Positions 1 through 10,812 of a stretch of 64,000 nucleotides of DNA are shown piece after piece (the first letter of the stretch is position 1; the number at the start of each line of letters is the position of its first letter). This DNA is from Amphibalanus amphitrite. Taxonomy: Eukaryota; Arthropoda; Thecostraca; Balanomorpha; Balanidae. The stretch covers positions 62,001 to 126,000 of the forward strand of contig NW_024882737.1 in assembly GCF_019059575.1 (NCBI RefSeq), read 5' to 3'. A program made the position numbers and the translations under genes. The notes under the pieces are model-generated. The model was given only the letters and a program-made list of their open reading frames with translations. It had not been told where the DNA came from and ran no database searches.

Positions 1-129
1 TCCGTGCGTATCCCATGCCGTTTACCGCTTGTCGCTATCTTGCTTCGTTCTCGAGATTGCAGGGGGGCGGTCATCCGCCCCCCCCCCTCCCCCGTCGGTT
101 GTAAGTTGGCGCAGACACCCGTCGGTGCG
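1..129. mobile_element. Right-end fragment of a family-B MITE
   Basis: The opening bases closely match the right end of the family-B element at about 52388-52500: CCGTGCGTATCC, GATGCCGTTTACCG-like and TTGTCGCT blocks follow in the same order, then a G-run/C-run hairpin. It is cut off by the window start. It lies directly against the target duplication of the family-D element. Confidence 0.55.
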
Positions 130-586
130 CAGGTTAACACTGGCGGTCCCAGGGGGGGCCACGGGGGCCATGGCCCCCCCTTTGGTGCTGAAAGGTGGGG
201 CCATACTATCTTTTGGCCCCACCTTTCAGATCGAACAAAAGTCCTAGAAAAGCTTTTTCGTATGTTTCATTTTCTTTCTTGCGCCATCAAAGGACGTAAA
301 TTTCACTCATGAGGGCTCAGTTTCGCATTCTGTCAATTTGGTGGTCAGCGTCGCTGGCACCGGTTTACGAGTATGGCCGGATCTTATATGGAATATCAGC
401 GTGGGTTTACTTGAGGCTCTCGTAGGCCCAGCAATGGCTGGCATGAGACCCTCTTCGGCAGTGGTGGGTGGGCCCTGCTAAAGGAGATTGGCTCTAAGAC
501 ACTAAAGTAACACCTCATGGGTTGGTGCTGTGCACCTCAGAAGCCCGGTGGTGACGCCGTATGCCGGCTTGGTTTCTTAACCCTCG

Positions 587-1460
587 CCCGTATAGGGGGG
601 GGGGGGGTCGAACGGACCCCCCCATGGTTTTTCGCGAATAACTCGCGTAAAAAGCGGCCGATCGCGACGAAACTTTCAGTACCCTCGCGTTCATCGATTT
701 CACACCTACCCTGAAAATTTCATGACCCTGACCCAAATGACCTTTGACCTGTGACCTACTTTTCGAGACCATGTTTGACTGGAATCGCGATTCGGCGTAT
801 GTCGGCTCGCATTAGCCGCGCGTTTGCAGTCTTTTCGTGGTTTCAAGCGTTCAAACATGTGATATGATGTTGCCCCCATGCATTAGGGTGGATTTCAAGG
901 TCACCTGAAGGTCAGGTCAGGTCATTGACCTTTGATGACCTCGGTTCACTTTTTCGAGTTTTACATGTTTCTAGGCCAGTTTTTTTAGCTGAATTCGAAT
1001 TTAGCAACCATATGAACATTTACGAAGTAGTTTTGGTGCCTTCGTAACATGTTACGAAGCTGTCAGAGGCGGTTGCCACCTACTACGAATACCCTTACTG
1101 GTTGACCTGACCTGACCTGACCCGACCTGGCCTAAATACATGAAGACATCATCTGTGATCAAAACTAACATGATATTCGTGATCAACACCCCGAAAACCC
1201 CATGGCAGCTACACTTTACGACGTTCTAACAGGTCCCGATTTTCCCGCCTTTGGGGTCATTGACCTGACCTGCAAGGTCAACCAATGACCTAGGACCTTA
1301 AAATTGGGTATCATCGGCTTCCTCTCGTCACGGGCAACACGCTCGTTTTTTCCGCGAAGCTCTAGCTCGATCAGGGGCGAAACGGCAAGGGGGGGGGGTC
1401 CAACGGACCCCCCCCTTATACGTTCGCGGCTGGAAAAACACCAATACGGGCGAGGGTTAA
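587..1460. mobile_element. Family B MITE, copy B1, nested in family D
   Basis: The terminal inverted repeats are TTAACCCTCGCCCGTAT (587) and its complement ending at 1460, with TTAA at each edge as expected for piggyBac-type insertion. Joining the flanks gives TTCTTAAGGATTAGCG, the expected empty site; copy 2 has a different insertion at this same TTAA. Next to each end lies a hairpin of a G-run and C-run around TCGAACGGA or TCCAACGGA. The interior is rich in TGACCT/AGGTCA, including the perfect inverted repeat AGGTCATTGACCT at 919-931 and a TGACC-TGACC tandem near 1105-1130. No coding capacity is seen. Confidence 0.8.
919..931. promoter_or_regulatory. IR1 nuclear-receptor-type palindrome in B1
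   Basis: The sequence AGGTCA-T-TGACCT is an inverted repeat of the nuclear-receptor half-site with 1-bp spacing. It fits the idealised ecdysone-receptor/USP site RGGTCANTGACCY. The sequence match is direct; receptor binding is inference. The same 13-mer is kept in copy B5 at 48105-48117. Confidence 0.5.
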
Positions 1461-1739
1461 GGATTAGCGTGGGAACTCCGGGGCCTGCATAGAGTTTGCA
1501 TGAGCTAGTATGTAATCTCAGAGGCATGTGTGTAATGTGTACACAGTGGCGGTCGCGGGGGGGGGGGCATCAGGGCCATGCCCCCCCCCAAGGTCAATAA
1601 AGGGGGCCATCATATCATTTGCCCCCCCCCCCCTCAAACAACCAATGGGCCCCCATATAGGTGTATGGGGCCCTGGCAATTATCCGATCGTCACGAAGCT
1701 CAAAAAAACCCACGCCCAGCTATTAATATAGCTCCCACA

Positions 1740-2260
1740 CCGGTCTTTGAGCGTCCTACACTGACCTCTGAGGGAACTTCAGTGGCGGTCAAGTGCCCAC
1801 GTTGACCGCTAAGAGCCTACATCAACCTCTGAGACCCCACATCTGGCCTATGAGGGCCCCTAACAGGCCTCAGGGGTCCCAACCGGCGTCTGAGGGTCTC
1901 ACACCGGTCTCTGGTGGCCTTATTTCTGTCTGTGGTGTCCCAAGACGAACCTTAAGATGCCAATGAGGGCCCCGCACTGGCTGCTGAAGACCCGATGCCG
2001 GCCTCTAAGGGCCTGCATTGGCATTTGAGGAGGGCCCATCTTGGTCTTTGAGGGCCCTCTGCTGGCCTCTGGGGTCCAACGACGGCTCATGCCGGTCTTT
2101 TAGTGCCCCACGCTGACCTCTGAGGGCCCATGTTGGCCTGTAATAACCCACATTAGCCTCTGAGAGCCCAACTCGGTCACTGATTGTCTCAAACTACTGG
2201 CCTTTGTAGTTTGCAGGCCCTGTACTGGTCTCTGAGGGCCCTAAACTGACCTCTACGTGA
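1740..2260. repeat. Degenerate GC-rich minisatellite inside family D
   Basis: Roughly 25-35 base units are built around CTGACCTCTGAGGGCCC-like text, each with a variable beginning (CACACCGGTCT, CATCTGGCC, AACCGGCGTC). Units are diverged and no two adjacent ones are identical. The same array recurs in D copy 2 on both sides of the Penelope insertion, and in reverse orientation at about 38430-39350. Open frames through it are by-products of the repeat. Confidence 0.7.
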
Positions 2261-3061
2261 AAACATATATGGGTGGGTTTCTGAAGATCAGAGGGCTCAC
2301 GCAGTCTCCGGCACAGCCTTACGTTGGTCCTGATCGAGATTGCTTTACGTCCTGATGGTCCCGCGCTGATTCCCTCATATTTCGACGTCGGGACCCCATG
2401 AGCCGGTGTGGGTCCTGGGGCTGGCAGAGACTGATGAAGTCCTTAGGGCTCAGGGCCAGTCTTTTTAGCAGTAAGACTAGGCAGGTTGAGTGAGCCCCAA
2501 TAGAGCCGCTGCGAAGCCCCGCAGGAGTCACGCGCGGCCCTCAGATGCCAATTTTGAAAGCTCGGAACCTGTGGGGGGTCTCCAGAGGTCGGTCGGTGTA
2601 CCTACTCTCTCCCGCCGCCACACAACTAGGTATGTTACCTATATGAGTAAATGTCATAGTCTGAAAATGCTCTCTGTGTTTCACATGCTTGTTCAAAGCA
2701 AGAGGTATCTGTACTTTTCCGAATTGTTTTATAGTGGTAAGGTCATGAATCCGCGTGCCTGACCTTCCAGTATACCTATGCTACACCGATCCGTCGTCAT
2801 GGTGCAGTGGGCCGACCGGTGGAAGCACCGTGGGACGGGAAATGGAACTGGTGATTTTGCCTTAAATTGAGCTTAAAAATTTCACGCAAGAATCAGATGG
2901 ATGAAGCATAAGTAATGCCAACTGCGCGGCACCTCGTGGACGTAAAAAATTAGCCGATCACCCCCCCCCCCCCCTCCCGGTGACGGATAAATGTTATGTC
3001 CCGCGAGTGTGACTTTGGCCCCCCCCTTTTGCTAGCGGCTGCGACCGCCAGTGCAGGTTAA

Positions 3062-3191
3062 TATATCAAAAACCGGTTAATATTTTTCGATGAAATTCGG
3101 TAGATATTCCTTTTTTCTCACTCTATGTACAATGCAACACTACTTCTATGCCAATTCATTAACTTTTTTAAAGGTGGGAGGGTCCTTTTAA
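3062..3191. mobile_element. Right end of a family A TTAA MITE, split by family D
   Basis: The text from AAAACCGGTTAATATTTTTCGATG to GGTGGGAGGGTCCTTTTAA matches the right third of the MITEs at 9048-9523 and 53394-53858 and ends in TTAA at 3188-3191. The left part is missing; the family D duplication CAGGTTAA overlaps the break. Confidence 0.7.
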
Positions 3192-3221
3192 GCACGAACC
3201 ACCCTATCGGTCCCCAACGGT

Positions 3222-4040
3222 GCACCAAATTTGGGCGCGTGTGCAATTTTGCGCGTGCCCACGTGCCAATTGGGTCACAATTGACTTTTGTTCGGCACCC
3301 TCCTAAGCGATTCCTAAAGGTGTACCAAATTTAAGCGCAATCGGCCTAGCCGTTCTCGAGATCCGGAAGCGGCCTCCTGCGCGTGCGCACGTGCAAACAG
3401 GGTCACCATTGACTTCTGCTCGGCACCCTCCTAAGCGATTCCTAAAGGTGTACCAAATTTGAGTGCAATCAGCCCAGCCGTTCTCGAGATCCGGAAGCGG
3501 CCTCCTGCGCGTGCGCATGTGCAAACAGGGTCACAATTGACTTTTGCTCGACAACCTCCTGAGCGATTCCTAAAGGCGTACCAAATTTAAGCGCAATCGG
3601 CCTAGCCGTCCTCGAGATCTGGAAGCGGCCTGCTGCGCGCGCGCACGTGCAACCAGGGTCACAAATGACATTTGCTCGGCACTCTCCTCAGCGGTTCCTT
3701 AAGGTGTACCAAATTTGGGCGCAATCGGCCTCGCCGTTCTCTGTGTATGGAAGCGGCCTCCTGCACGTGCGCACGTGCAAACGGGTCCCAAACGACTTTT
3801 GCCCGGCACGCTACTAAGCGGTCCCTACCGGTGTGCCAATTTTTAGCGCAATTGGTCCAGCCGTTCTCGAGATCTAGGAGCGACCACTGCATGTGCGCAC
3901 GTGCAGTAGTACCCCAAACATGACACATGGAAATGCATTGCCCGGTGAGTGCCTACCCACATGCCAAGTTTCAGCGCAATGGGCACGATAATTACAGAGT
4001 TAGTGTAATTGCTACAAACATGACATCTCTTTATTATGCA
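3222..4040. repeat. 128-bp tandem repeat with CACGTG core
   Basis: The landmark TGTACCAAATTT and its variants fall at 3321, 3449, 3577, 3705, 3832 and about 3960, so the period is 128 (once 127). Each unit reads: landmark, GCGCAATCGGCC, GCCGTTCTCGAGATC, GGAAGCGGCCTCCTGC, then GCGCACGTGCA, then TTGACTTTTGCTCGGCACCCTCC. The first and last units are more diverged. Two related units lie in inverse orientation at 7405-7700. It contains no gene; it is a minisatellite or the inner repeat of an unrecognised element. Confidence 0.8.
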
Positions 4041-7000
4041 CGTGGCACGTGCAGCCATGGTCACCCACATGCATCGAGAAAAATCCTGTCCTCGGCAGAA
4101 TGGATGAATATACCCTACAAGCATATTTCCTAGTGAATCGATCCTGTGCCTACTCAGACATAATCCTCTCAAAAACGTAAATTCAGCAAGAACTACTTTG
4201 GGTTCTGACACGACACCCTTGAGTTCGCAAGAGCCACATGACCCGGCGATCACCCAGGGCCAGGTGCATCAAGAGTAGTCAATTACGAGGTAGGAGGAAT
4301 GGGGCTACCCAACAAAAAAGATCGCGGTTCAATCGACCCAGTGGTGGCCGAGATAAAAGCTTCTCAAAAGCGTTATAGGGCGGGCCGGTCCGAGCTGTAC
4401 CGCTCATGCTGATATTATCCCGTTACATTGAAAACTCTTTCGCGCTCGCTCGCAAGAAAAAAAAAACATAAATAACAATTTCAATACCTAAATATACAAT
4501 TCATAGGCTTAGGTGACGTCTTACGACAGCTCAGTGAGTAGTCGTATCTTCCCAATACCTTCATCATTAAGGTCTTACGATCATCTTAAGATTCGACTTA
4601 AGATGTCCCGACGTGAATCGCACTTACGATCGATCGTACGACAAATGTCTGCGACCAAAATTTTGATCGTAAGATAAATCTTAACTGTCTGCGATGCCAA
4701 CGTGAATACCAAATTATCGTACGACAAAGAGCGATCGTAAGATAAATTTTACGAAAAATTCCGACGTGAATACGGGCCCTGGTTGATAGTTGCTTTGCTA
4801 CGCCATTGTATGGAAACATCTGATAGGCATACATTCTCGATCACAGTCCCGAATAGCGCAGCATTGGTAAGCCATGTGCCTTTCAACGAGAATTAACATT
4901 TGGCGTGTGTGATATTTTGCGGTCCGATGAGTCTTCCATCTTGATTTTACTGTAGCAATTGAAGGGTGGTGAGAAACTAAGCCGGCAAAAGCTTTCTATT
5001 TAGCTCTCACGCTATGAATCAATAGAGATTAAGCTGATGAATTTCCTTTCAGTCTAGCCCTCCCCGGTTTCGACAAAACGCTGAGCTGCTGGGCAAAAAA
5101 TGAAGGGGCGTTGCTCCTGAAAATGCTGCGCCTGACAGGCAAAAACATCGTAATTGATGGCATTGATGCGACGGCGGCGATGACAATGGCCAGACGCTAA
5201 GACAGCGGTGACAGGCGACGAAGGCAAATGAAAATGGTGTTCTGTGGTGGAATGTTTAAGGCAGGCAATGATTATGCCGGAAGCAATCTTGTCCCGTGTC
5301 CAAACAATTATGATCACATATAAACATAATGGCATTCCTCACACGTTGTAATTATTACTTGCACATTATTGATGATTAATAGCTTATGTTAGCAATATTC
5401 AATTGAACAACCAATCAACGTCAATAGATTATCTTGTTCACACGCATGTGCACTGTTGCTTCTGCTGCAATGGCTATCGCAGTCACAATGGTATGCCAAC
5501 ATATGTAAGAAACGTATTTCTATTTCACCAGCGTCAAAAGATCTACAAAAACATACACATCAATCCGTTGCGCAACTCACACTCTGTCACCGCTCACGGT
5601 ATGGCTCACGGTCATATCCCAGAGTTTAAATGTATAATTTCAGGGTCTACTGAAATTCATCACCATCGCTCGATATACTATATACAGCGACCAGCGACAG
5701 TAAGGACAAAGCCGTCACATCTATCAGCTGGGCACCGTTCACTTTGATATCTGACCCCTGCCACAGCTGATATTATCACCAACCAGCAGGTATTGAGCTT
5801 AACATCAATTGCGTGATGTCCAGTTATGTTATCAATATAGATTATCCAACCAGCGGTATTGAGCGTACCATCAATTACACGATGTCCAGTTTTTTTTTCC
5901 TGAAAACTCAGGGAGGGTGACGGTTAGATAGAAACGTAAGAGTTGAGTGAGTCGTCGAGAGAAGCAATTTCTAGACCACTTTGGACACTTGGGCATCGAT
6001 TGGTAAGTGACGAAGGGCCTTGAACTCACTGAGTCTCAGATGTTTGAAGTCGAACTGGGCACTATCCCCGCTAACTGCCGAGAAAAGATGACAGGTAACA
6101 TGTGATCCTGATCATGTGTTCATGATTTGTTGCTCGACTTCTGCTAGCTGCACGAACTGCGCTAAGAATACGTATGTAGATGGATACTTCTGACAGTCAG
6201 GGGTGGACATGTGGAACAAAATTCATGCAAAAATAAGCATGGTTGAAAGCTCCCAGGGACCTTTGGTCATCAGCTAAGTGCCTTGTGTGCTTAGCTCAGG
6301 CCAATGCATTGTTTATTTACTTATGGATACTGCGCCATTGCACTGGCAGCGTGTCTATTTTTGCTCGTCCTGCGGAGGTAGACTGAGCCGCCGACGCACG
6401 TGTACTGCGGCACAGCATAACCGGCTCACCGCAGGCGGCTGTGGCGGCGCAGCGGAAGCCGAGGCGACGCGACGGTGCGTGCCAGAGCTCATTGCCGCGG
6501 AGGCCTCAGAGTAGTTTGGCCAGGACTGCAGCTCGCTAAAAATAACTCAACTGTAAATGGAGCGGTGTTTTAGCGCTTCATTTCCCAGGCAGCCGTCAGG
6601 ACGACAATGCTCTGGAACTACGCCTTTCTACGTCGCTGCACCCTGCCTAAGCGCGGGAAGCACCAACAAACGTGAGGTGCGTCATCTCGGATATATAGCA
6701 ATTATTGCTCAATAAGCGCTCAATAAAGTGAATACTTCATCACCACTCTGAAGTAACTAGTTTACATGAAGCTAAATACGATAGGATCAATATTCAATTA
6801 TATAGGTACATGATCATTTTGGATCTGATTTCACTCCAAAACGAATCAATCTGACTATATAATATGCAGAAATTATTGTGCATTAGGCATTTTTGGTGAC
6901 AATAGACACAATCTGACACAGCATTTGTGTTTATTAGACATAAGCCCTAGTATGAATTTCAGTATGCTCGACAACTTTCCTCTGCCGTTGTAGCCACTGC

Positions 7001-7404
7001 ACGGCTGCCGCGGAGAAAATAGCCATTAGCAGAGGTGCGCCCTTGTTAACGTCAGCGATTCTTACAAAACATTTAGAAAAAGAAAAGCGCTGGGGAAGAA
7101 AGACTCTAAAAGAATGAAGAAAGAAGACATGCAATAAAAGATTAATTAAAGAAGACTGAAGACTGAAGAAAGAAGATATACAATAGAAGAAGACTGCAGC
7201 AGTTGAGCAGTGTAAGACTAGGCTTTGTGTTCTCACTTCTCTGATTGCGAGGGAGTACGAAGCGCGAAACGAGTCTAACCAATATAACGAAAAAATCTCA
7301 GTATGAGCGGCCTGGCCCGACCCAGCTTGTAACACTTTCGAGAGGCTTATAGAGTAGGCACCCACTAGGCACTGCACATCCAATATCCATGTGCCAGAGT
7401 TGGG
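4041..7404. other. No gene recognised; small repeats
   Basis: 4605-4785 has two imperfect copies of a block containing ATCGTACGACAAA, ATCGTAAGATAAAT and CGACGTGAAT. 5785-5824 and 5850-5890 are a two-copy direct repeat around GGTATTGAGC and GATGTCCAGTT. 6360-6515 is GC-rich and open in one frame, but shows no recognisable domain. Nothing else could be supported. Confidence 0.4.
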
Positions 7405-7700
7405 GTGCTGCTGCACTGCGCACGTGCAGAGGTCGTTTCCAGATCTCGAGAACGGCTGCAGACCGATGGCGCTCAAATTTGGTACACGGCTAGGGACCAG
7501 TTAATAGGGTGCCGTGCACAAGTCAGTTGGGACCCATTTTGCACGTGCGCACGTGCAGGGTGCCGCTTCCAGATCTCGAAAACGGCTGGGCCGATTGTGC
7601 TCAAATTTGGCACATCGCTAGAGACCGGTTAGTAAGGTGCCGTGCACGAGTCAGTTGGAGGTACCTACCCCGTCGAAATTCCGCACGTGCAAGGCCCACC
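7405..7700. repeat. Inverse copies of the 128-bp repeat family
   Basis: Two units read as the reverse complement of the 3222-4040 array: AGATCTCGAGAACGGCTG, then CTCAAATTTGGTACAC, then GTGCCGTGCAC, then GCACGTGCGCACGTGCA. Spacing between the TCAAATTT landmarks (7483 and 7601) is 118, shorter than in the main array. Confidence 0.7.
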
Positions 7701-8298
7701 CTCTCGCTCGCTTCGTTAGTCGCCCCAAAAGGCGTTATACTGGTTTATATACTCTGTCCATTTAGGTCATTTTTAGGAGTTATTACATGTTTGCCTTTCA
7801 AATGTAACTTATCCCCAAATTGATCATATATTTTTAGGTGCCTTCTCAAGCAGTGGAAACTTGATCCGATAACCATCTATCCCTGCTGATAAACCGGGGT
7901 CACTTATGTTTGTAAAATGATGGACACTTTGTAAGTAATACATGTAAGTACACTTTGTAAGTGTACTTGCATGTATTCATTCAGCACACATAAGGCAACA
8001 CGCATGTATGTTTATTTTCAATGTTTTTTTTATTCCAATGAATAATATTAGTTTTTCTTCGAGCAGTCATAGGGCATCTTGAAAAATCGCTTATAAAAAC
8101 TACCTTCAATACATCAATCAGTTATGTCACTTCAGTGTAATGATTGCTTCATCTTTTTAAGTAGCTGCAGATGCCGTCATGTACTTAGCTCAGCAATATA
8201 TATCTAGGCAGAGTGTAGACATGGACGTGGCTACCGCATAAATGGTTATTTATTCTTTTTATGTGGGCGAGGATGGATCACATGATTATGATTAATAT

Positions 8299-8516
8299 AA
8301 GGAGGCTTGAAATGATCTCACGCATGTCAAAGTGTTTTTATTTTAGGCAAAATAAATATATAAAACAGTAAAACAAGTTTTCGGCATTACGCCATCATCA
8401 AGTTGATGATGGCGTAATGCCGAAAGCTTGTTTTACTGTTTTATATATTTACTTTACCTAAAATAAAAAACATTTTGACATGCGTGAGATCATTTCAAGC
8501 CTCCTTCTATTTATTA
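8299..8516. repeat. 218-bp near-perfect palindrome (foldback element)
   Basis: The arms are about 105 bases each with almost no spacer. The left arm starts AAGGAGGCTTGAAATGATCTC at 8299 and the right arm ends with its complement at 8516. The centre is CATCATCAAGTTGATGATG near 8407. The few mismatches lie in the A/T-rich mid-arm. A transcript would form a long, nearly perfect hairpin. It may be a foldback MITE; flanking duplication is not clear. Confidence 0.8.
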
Positions 8517-9047
8517 TTTTGCTCAAACTGCTGCTCTATTAGCTTTCATCGCTTATCTCTCGAGTCAAAAAGGAAGTTGGTGCAATTTTCTAATGAAATG
8601 AAGATAAGCTTGCTCTCGCATATATCTCTGGAGGATATCAGTAAATTTGCACCTCAAAACAATTCACTTGAATTGCTGTCGGAATTGGTCTGGTTGCACC
8701 GGCAAACAAGGCAATATTTCGGAATATTCTCATTAAATGACACAACTATAGTCCATTTTTTTTCAAAAGGCTCATGGCCCGAAGTATTATTTTGGAGTTG
8801 GCACGTGCGAGACGCTAGAAAATAACGCAAGCTGAGATGAATTTCTCGGCCATTTTTGAAAGATAAGCACAGTGCAAAGGAGCAAGTTGTTCAATTTAGC
8901 TTTTAAATCGTGTCACGTTGCAGAATGTGAGTAAATTCATAGATTTGAGCCATTCTGTTGATTTTGCATGCAAATTTAACGTCACTCCTGTATTAACCTT
9001 GATTCCACAGCCAGCCCATCACTTGAGAAATAGCAAGCGGCAACTAT

Positions 9048-9523
9048 TTAAAGGGACCCTCCCACCTTAACATTAGATTTGAGTTGAGATAGCCAAAATG
9101 GGGTCCCTGGCTCACAATTACCGGTTTCGGCACTCACAACATCGAGAAATGCCTTAAATCGGAAATATTGAATTTCAAAATTGCAGCATTTTGATTCAGA
9201 GGGGCTAATGCATAGGAATACCCCTCTGAATGTGTGACGTCAGCGCAGATATCTAACGATTTTTAAATGTTTGACTTAAACGATTGGTAGCACGCGGTGG
9301 TATATGCTGCTTTGCGCGCAACAAATGCCGCACTTTCAAATAAAGTCCCTGGGAACAGCGGAGATCCCAAAAAGTAAACAAAAGTAAAAGTCTAATATCT
9401 TGAAAACCGGTGAATATTTTTCGAGGAAATTTGGTAGATATTCGTTTTCGCTCTTTCTGAACCGAGCGACATCACTTTCATGCCAATTTATTAACTTTTT
9501 TGAAGGTGGGAGGGTCCCTTTAA
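9048..9523. mobile_element. Family A TTAA MITE
   Basis: The terminal inverted repeats are TTAAAGGGACCCTCCCACCTT-type text at 9048 and its complement ending at 9523, with TTAA at each edge. The length of 476 bases and lack of coding capacity fit a piggyBac-type MITE. The right half (ATCTTGAAAACCGGTGAATATTTTTCGA onward) is nearly identical to 53720-53858 and to the fragment at 3062-3191. The left halves of the copies differ more. Confidence 0.8.
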
Positions 9524-10397
9524 ACATTCAAGACACAATCTGTCGGGGGCCGGAATTCTGAGCGGCAAGCTCATGGAAAACATGTCATTATTTGCTGAAG
9601 CTGGTGACGTTTCGTATTGTTGTCTTACATTGTGTTCTCGCATGCTACCTACAAACTTCAGTCGTCTTTTTATAAGTCTTTCCAGATTTAGTTTGCGCAT
9701 ACCCGACTTCTTCCCAGTGCAGAAATCGATCGATCAGCATTGTAATAGATCGGCAGATATGCTGGCTCATGTTTCTTTTTGTACTCAACAGAAATAAATC
9801 TAAAACAAAATGTCAATCCGTGTGTTACTTTTGTAGGTCTGCAAACAGGTCATCCACGTCATCAGTTTAATCATTTGTTTAGTGCCTATGGCTAGACCCC
9901 GTGTGGAAGCATTTTCGATTCACAGTTCCTCATTATTAGTCGAATCAATGTCTATACTTTTTTTTCCAAACTATCGCAAGTCAGAGACCAGCCGACCGAG
10001 CCGGCCAGTGATTTCGAAATGTGCCAAGCCGGTGTTCGTTGATTTCTGTAAAAACCATCACTTTGCACGTGACAATTCTAAAATCGATTTTCGGGCCGTG
10101 AGCCTTTTGAAAAAAAAATGAAAAAAAAATTGAAAAAAAAATGGACTATAATGTCCTTACGCTTGGAAAATAGCAGCGTTATTGTGAGTGGTCTCAGTTG
10201 TTTTCAACGGATCAATGCGACTAGTTTTGTCTGACCTTGTGACTGTTTCGAAGCGCGGATGCCTATTAAATTGACACGAAACTGATTCGGGGATTGAGGG
10301 CTTCAATAGGTCGTTAATGCATAGTGAAATGGTGTGATTGCTACCGATAGAAATGTAGCTGGAAAAGAAATACAAATGAAATTAATTTTGTACCTCT
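9524..10397. other. No gene recognised
   Basis: The tract is A/T-rich. It includes an A-rich tract with GAAAAAAAAT spacing at about 10108-10143. Short open frames have no recognisable domain. Confidence 0.35.
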
Positions 10398-10812
10398 CTT
10401 GAGTCAAAAGTTAATACTGAAAACTTCTTTCGTAAAAACGGCCCTTAAAGAGTTTTTACTCTCTGGAGGCTAAGCCGTTGGTTCTATACAGTCGGTAGGC
10501 TGGTCTGCAGGTCAAATCTGAGGGTGATTTCAGAAAGACCTTTAAAAAAGCCATCTAGAAAGCGCTTTCCTGCGGCGATGTAGCTCTACTGGTCCCCGAG
10601 TTATACCTAGTACCTACACCTATTTGTCAAGAAGTGTTGAAATAGGCAAAATTTGACCTTGATGACCTCTAGTGCATGACCTTTGATCTAACCTAAAAAA
10701 TGACTGAAACACTATCTTCATTACTTTTGACGCTCGTTGGAACGTTGCTTGCCGCGTGTCGCTACGTGGTCGAGGAGCCGAGCTAGACGTGGGGGGGGGG
10801 GGATGTTCAAGC
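10398..10812. mobile_element. Family-B-related fragment
   Basis: Several blocks match the fragment at 48660-49400 in the same order: GTCAAATCTGAG, a GCGGCGATGTAGCT block, TTTTGACGCTCG..GAACG, TCGCTACGTGG..GAGGAGCCGAG, then a G-run followed by GATGTTCA. TGACCT motifs lie at 10660-10695. One end is missing. Confidence 0.55.

Larger units (their letters stand above)
138..3053. mobile_element. Family D composite non-autonomous DNA transposon, copy 1
   Basis: The ends are inverted repeats: CACTGGCGGTC at 138-148 and GACCGCCAGTG at 3043-3053. The flanks are identical 8-mers, CAGGTTAA at 130-137 and 3054-3061, so this is one insertion with an 8-bp target duplication. That size fits hAT or P-type transposases, but no transposase is encoded and the superfamily stays open. 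Inside are G-run/C-run hairpins near the left end, a nested family-B MITE (587-1460), a second block starting CAGTGGCGGTCGC at about 1543, and a degenerate GC-rich minisatellite. The same layout recurs at 23035-27433. It landed in a TTAA MITE whose right end is at 3062-3191. Confidence 0.8.

Noticed and set aside
3222..4040. Regularly spaced repeats as a CRISPR-like array
   Set aside because: The whole 128-base unit repeats, there are no unique spacers, and the genome is eukaryotic.
6934..7476. 180-codon minus-strand frame
   Set aside because: No recognisable domain, poor composition, and it runs into the tandem repeat.
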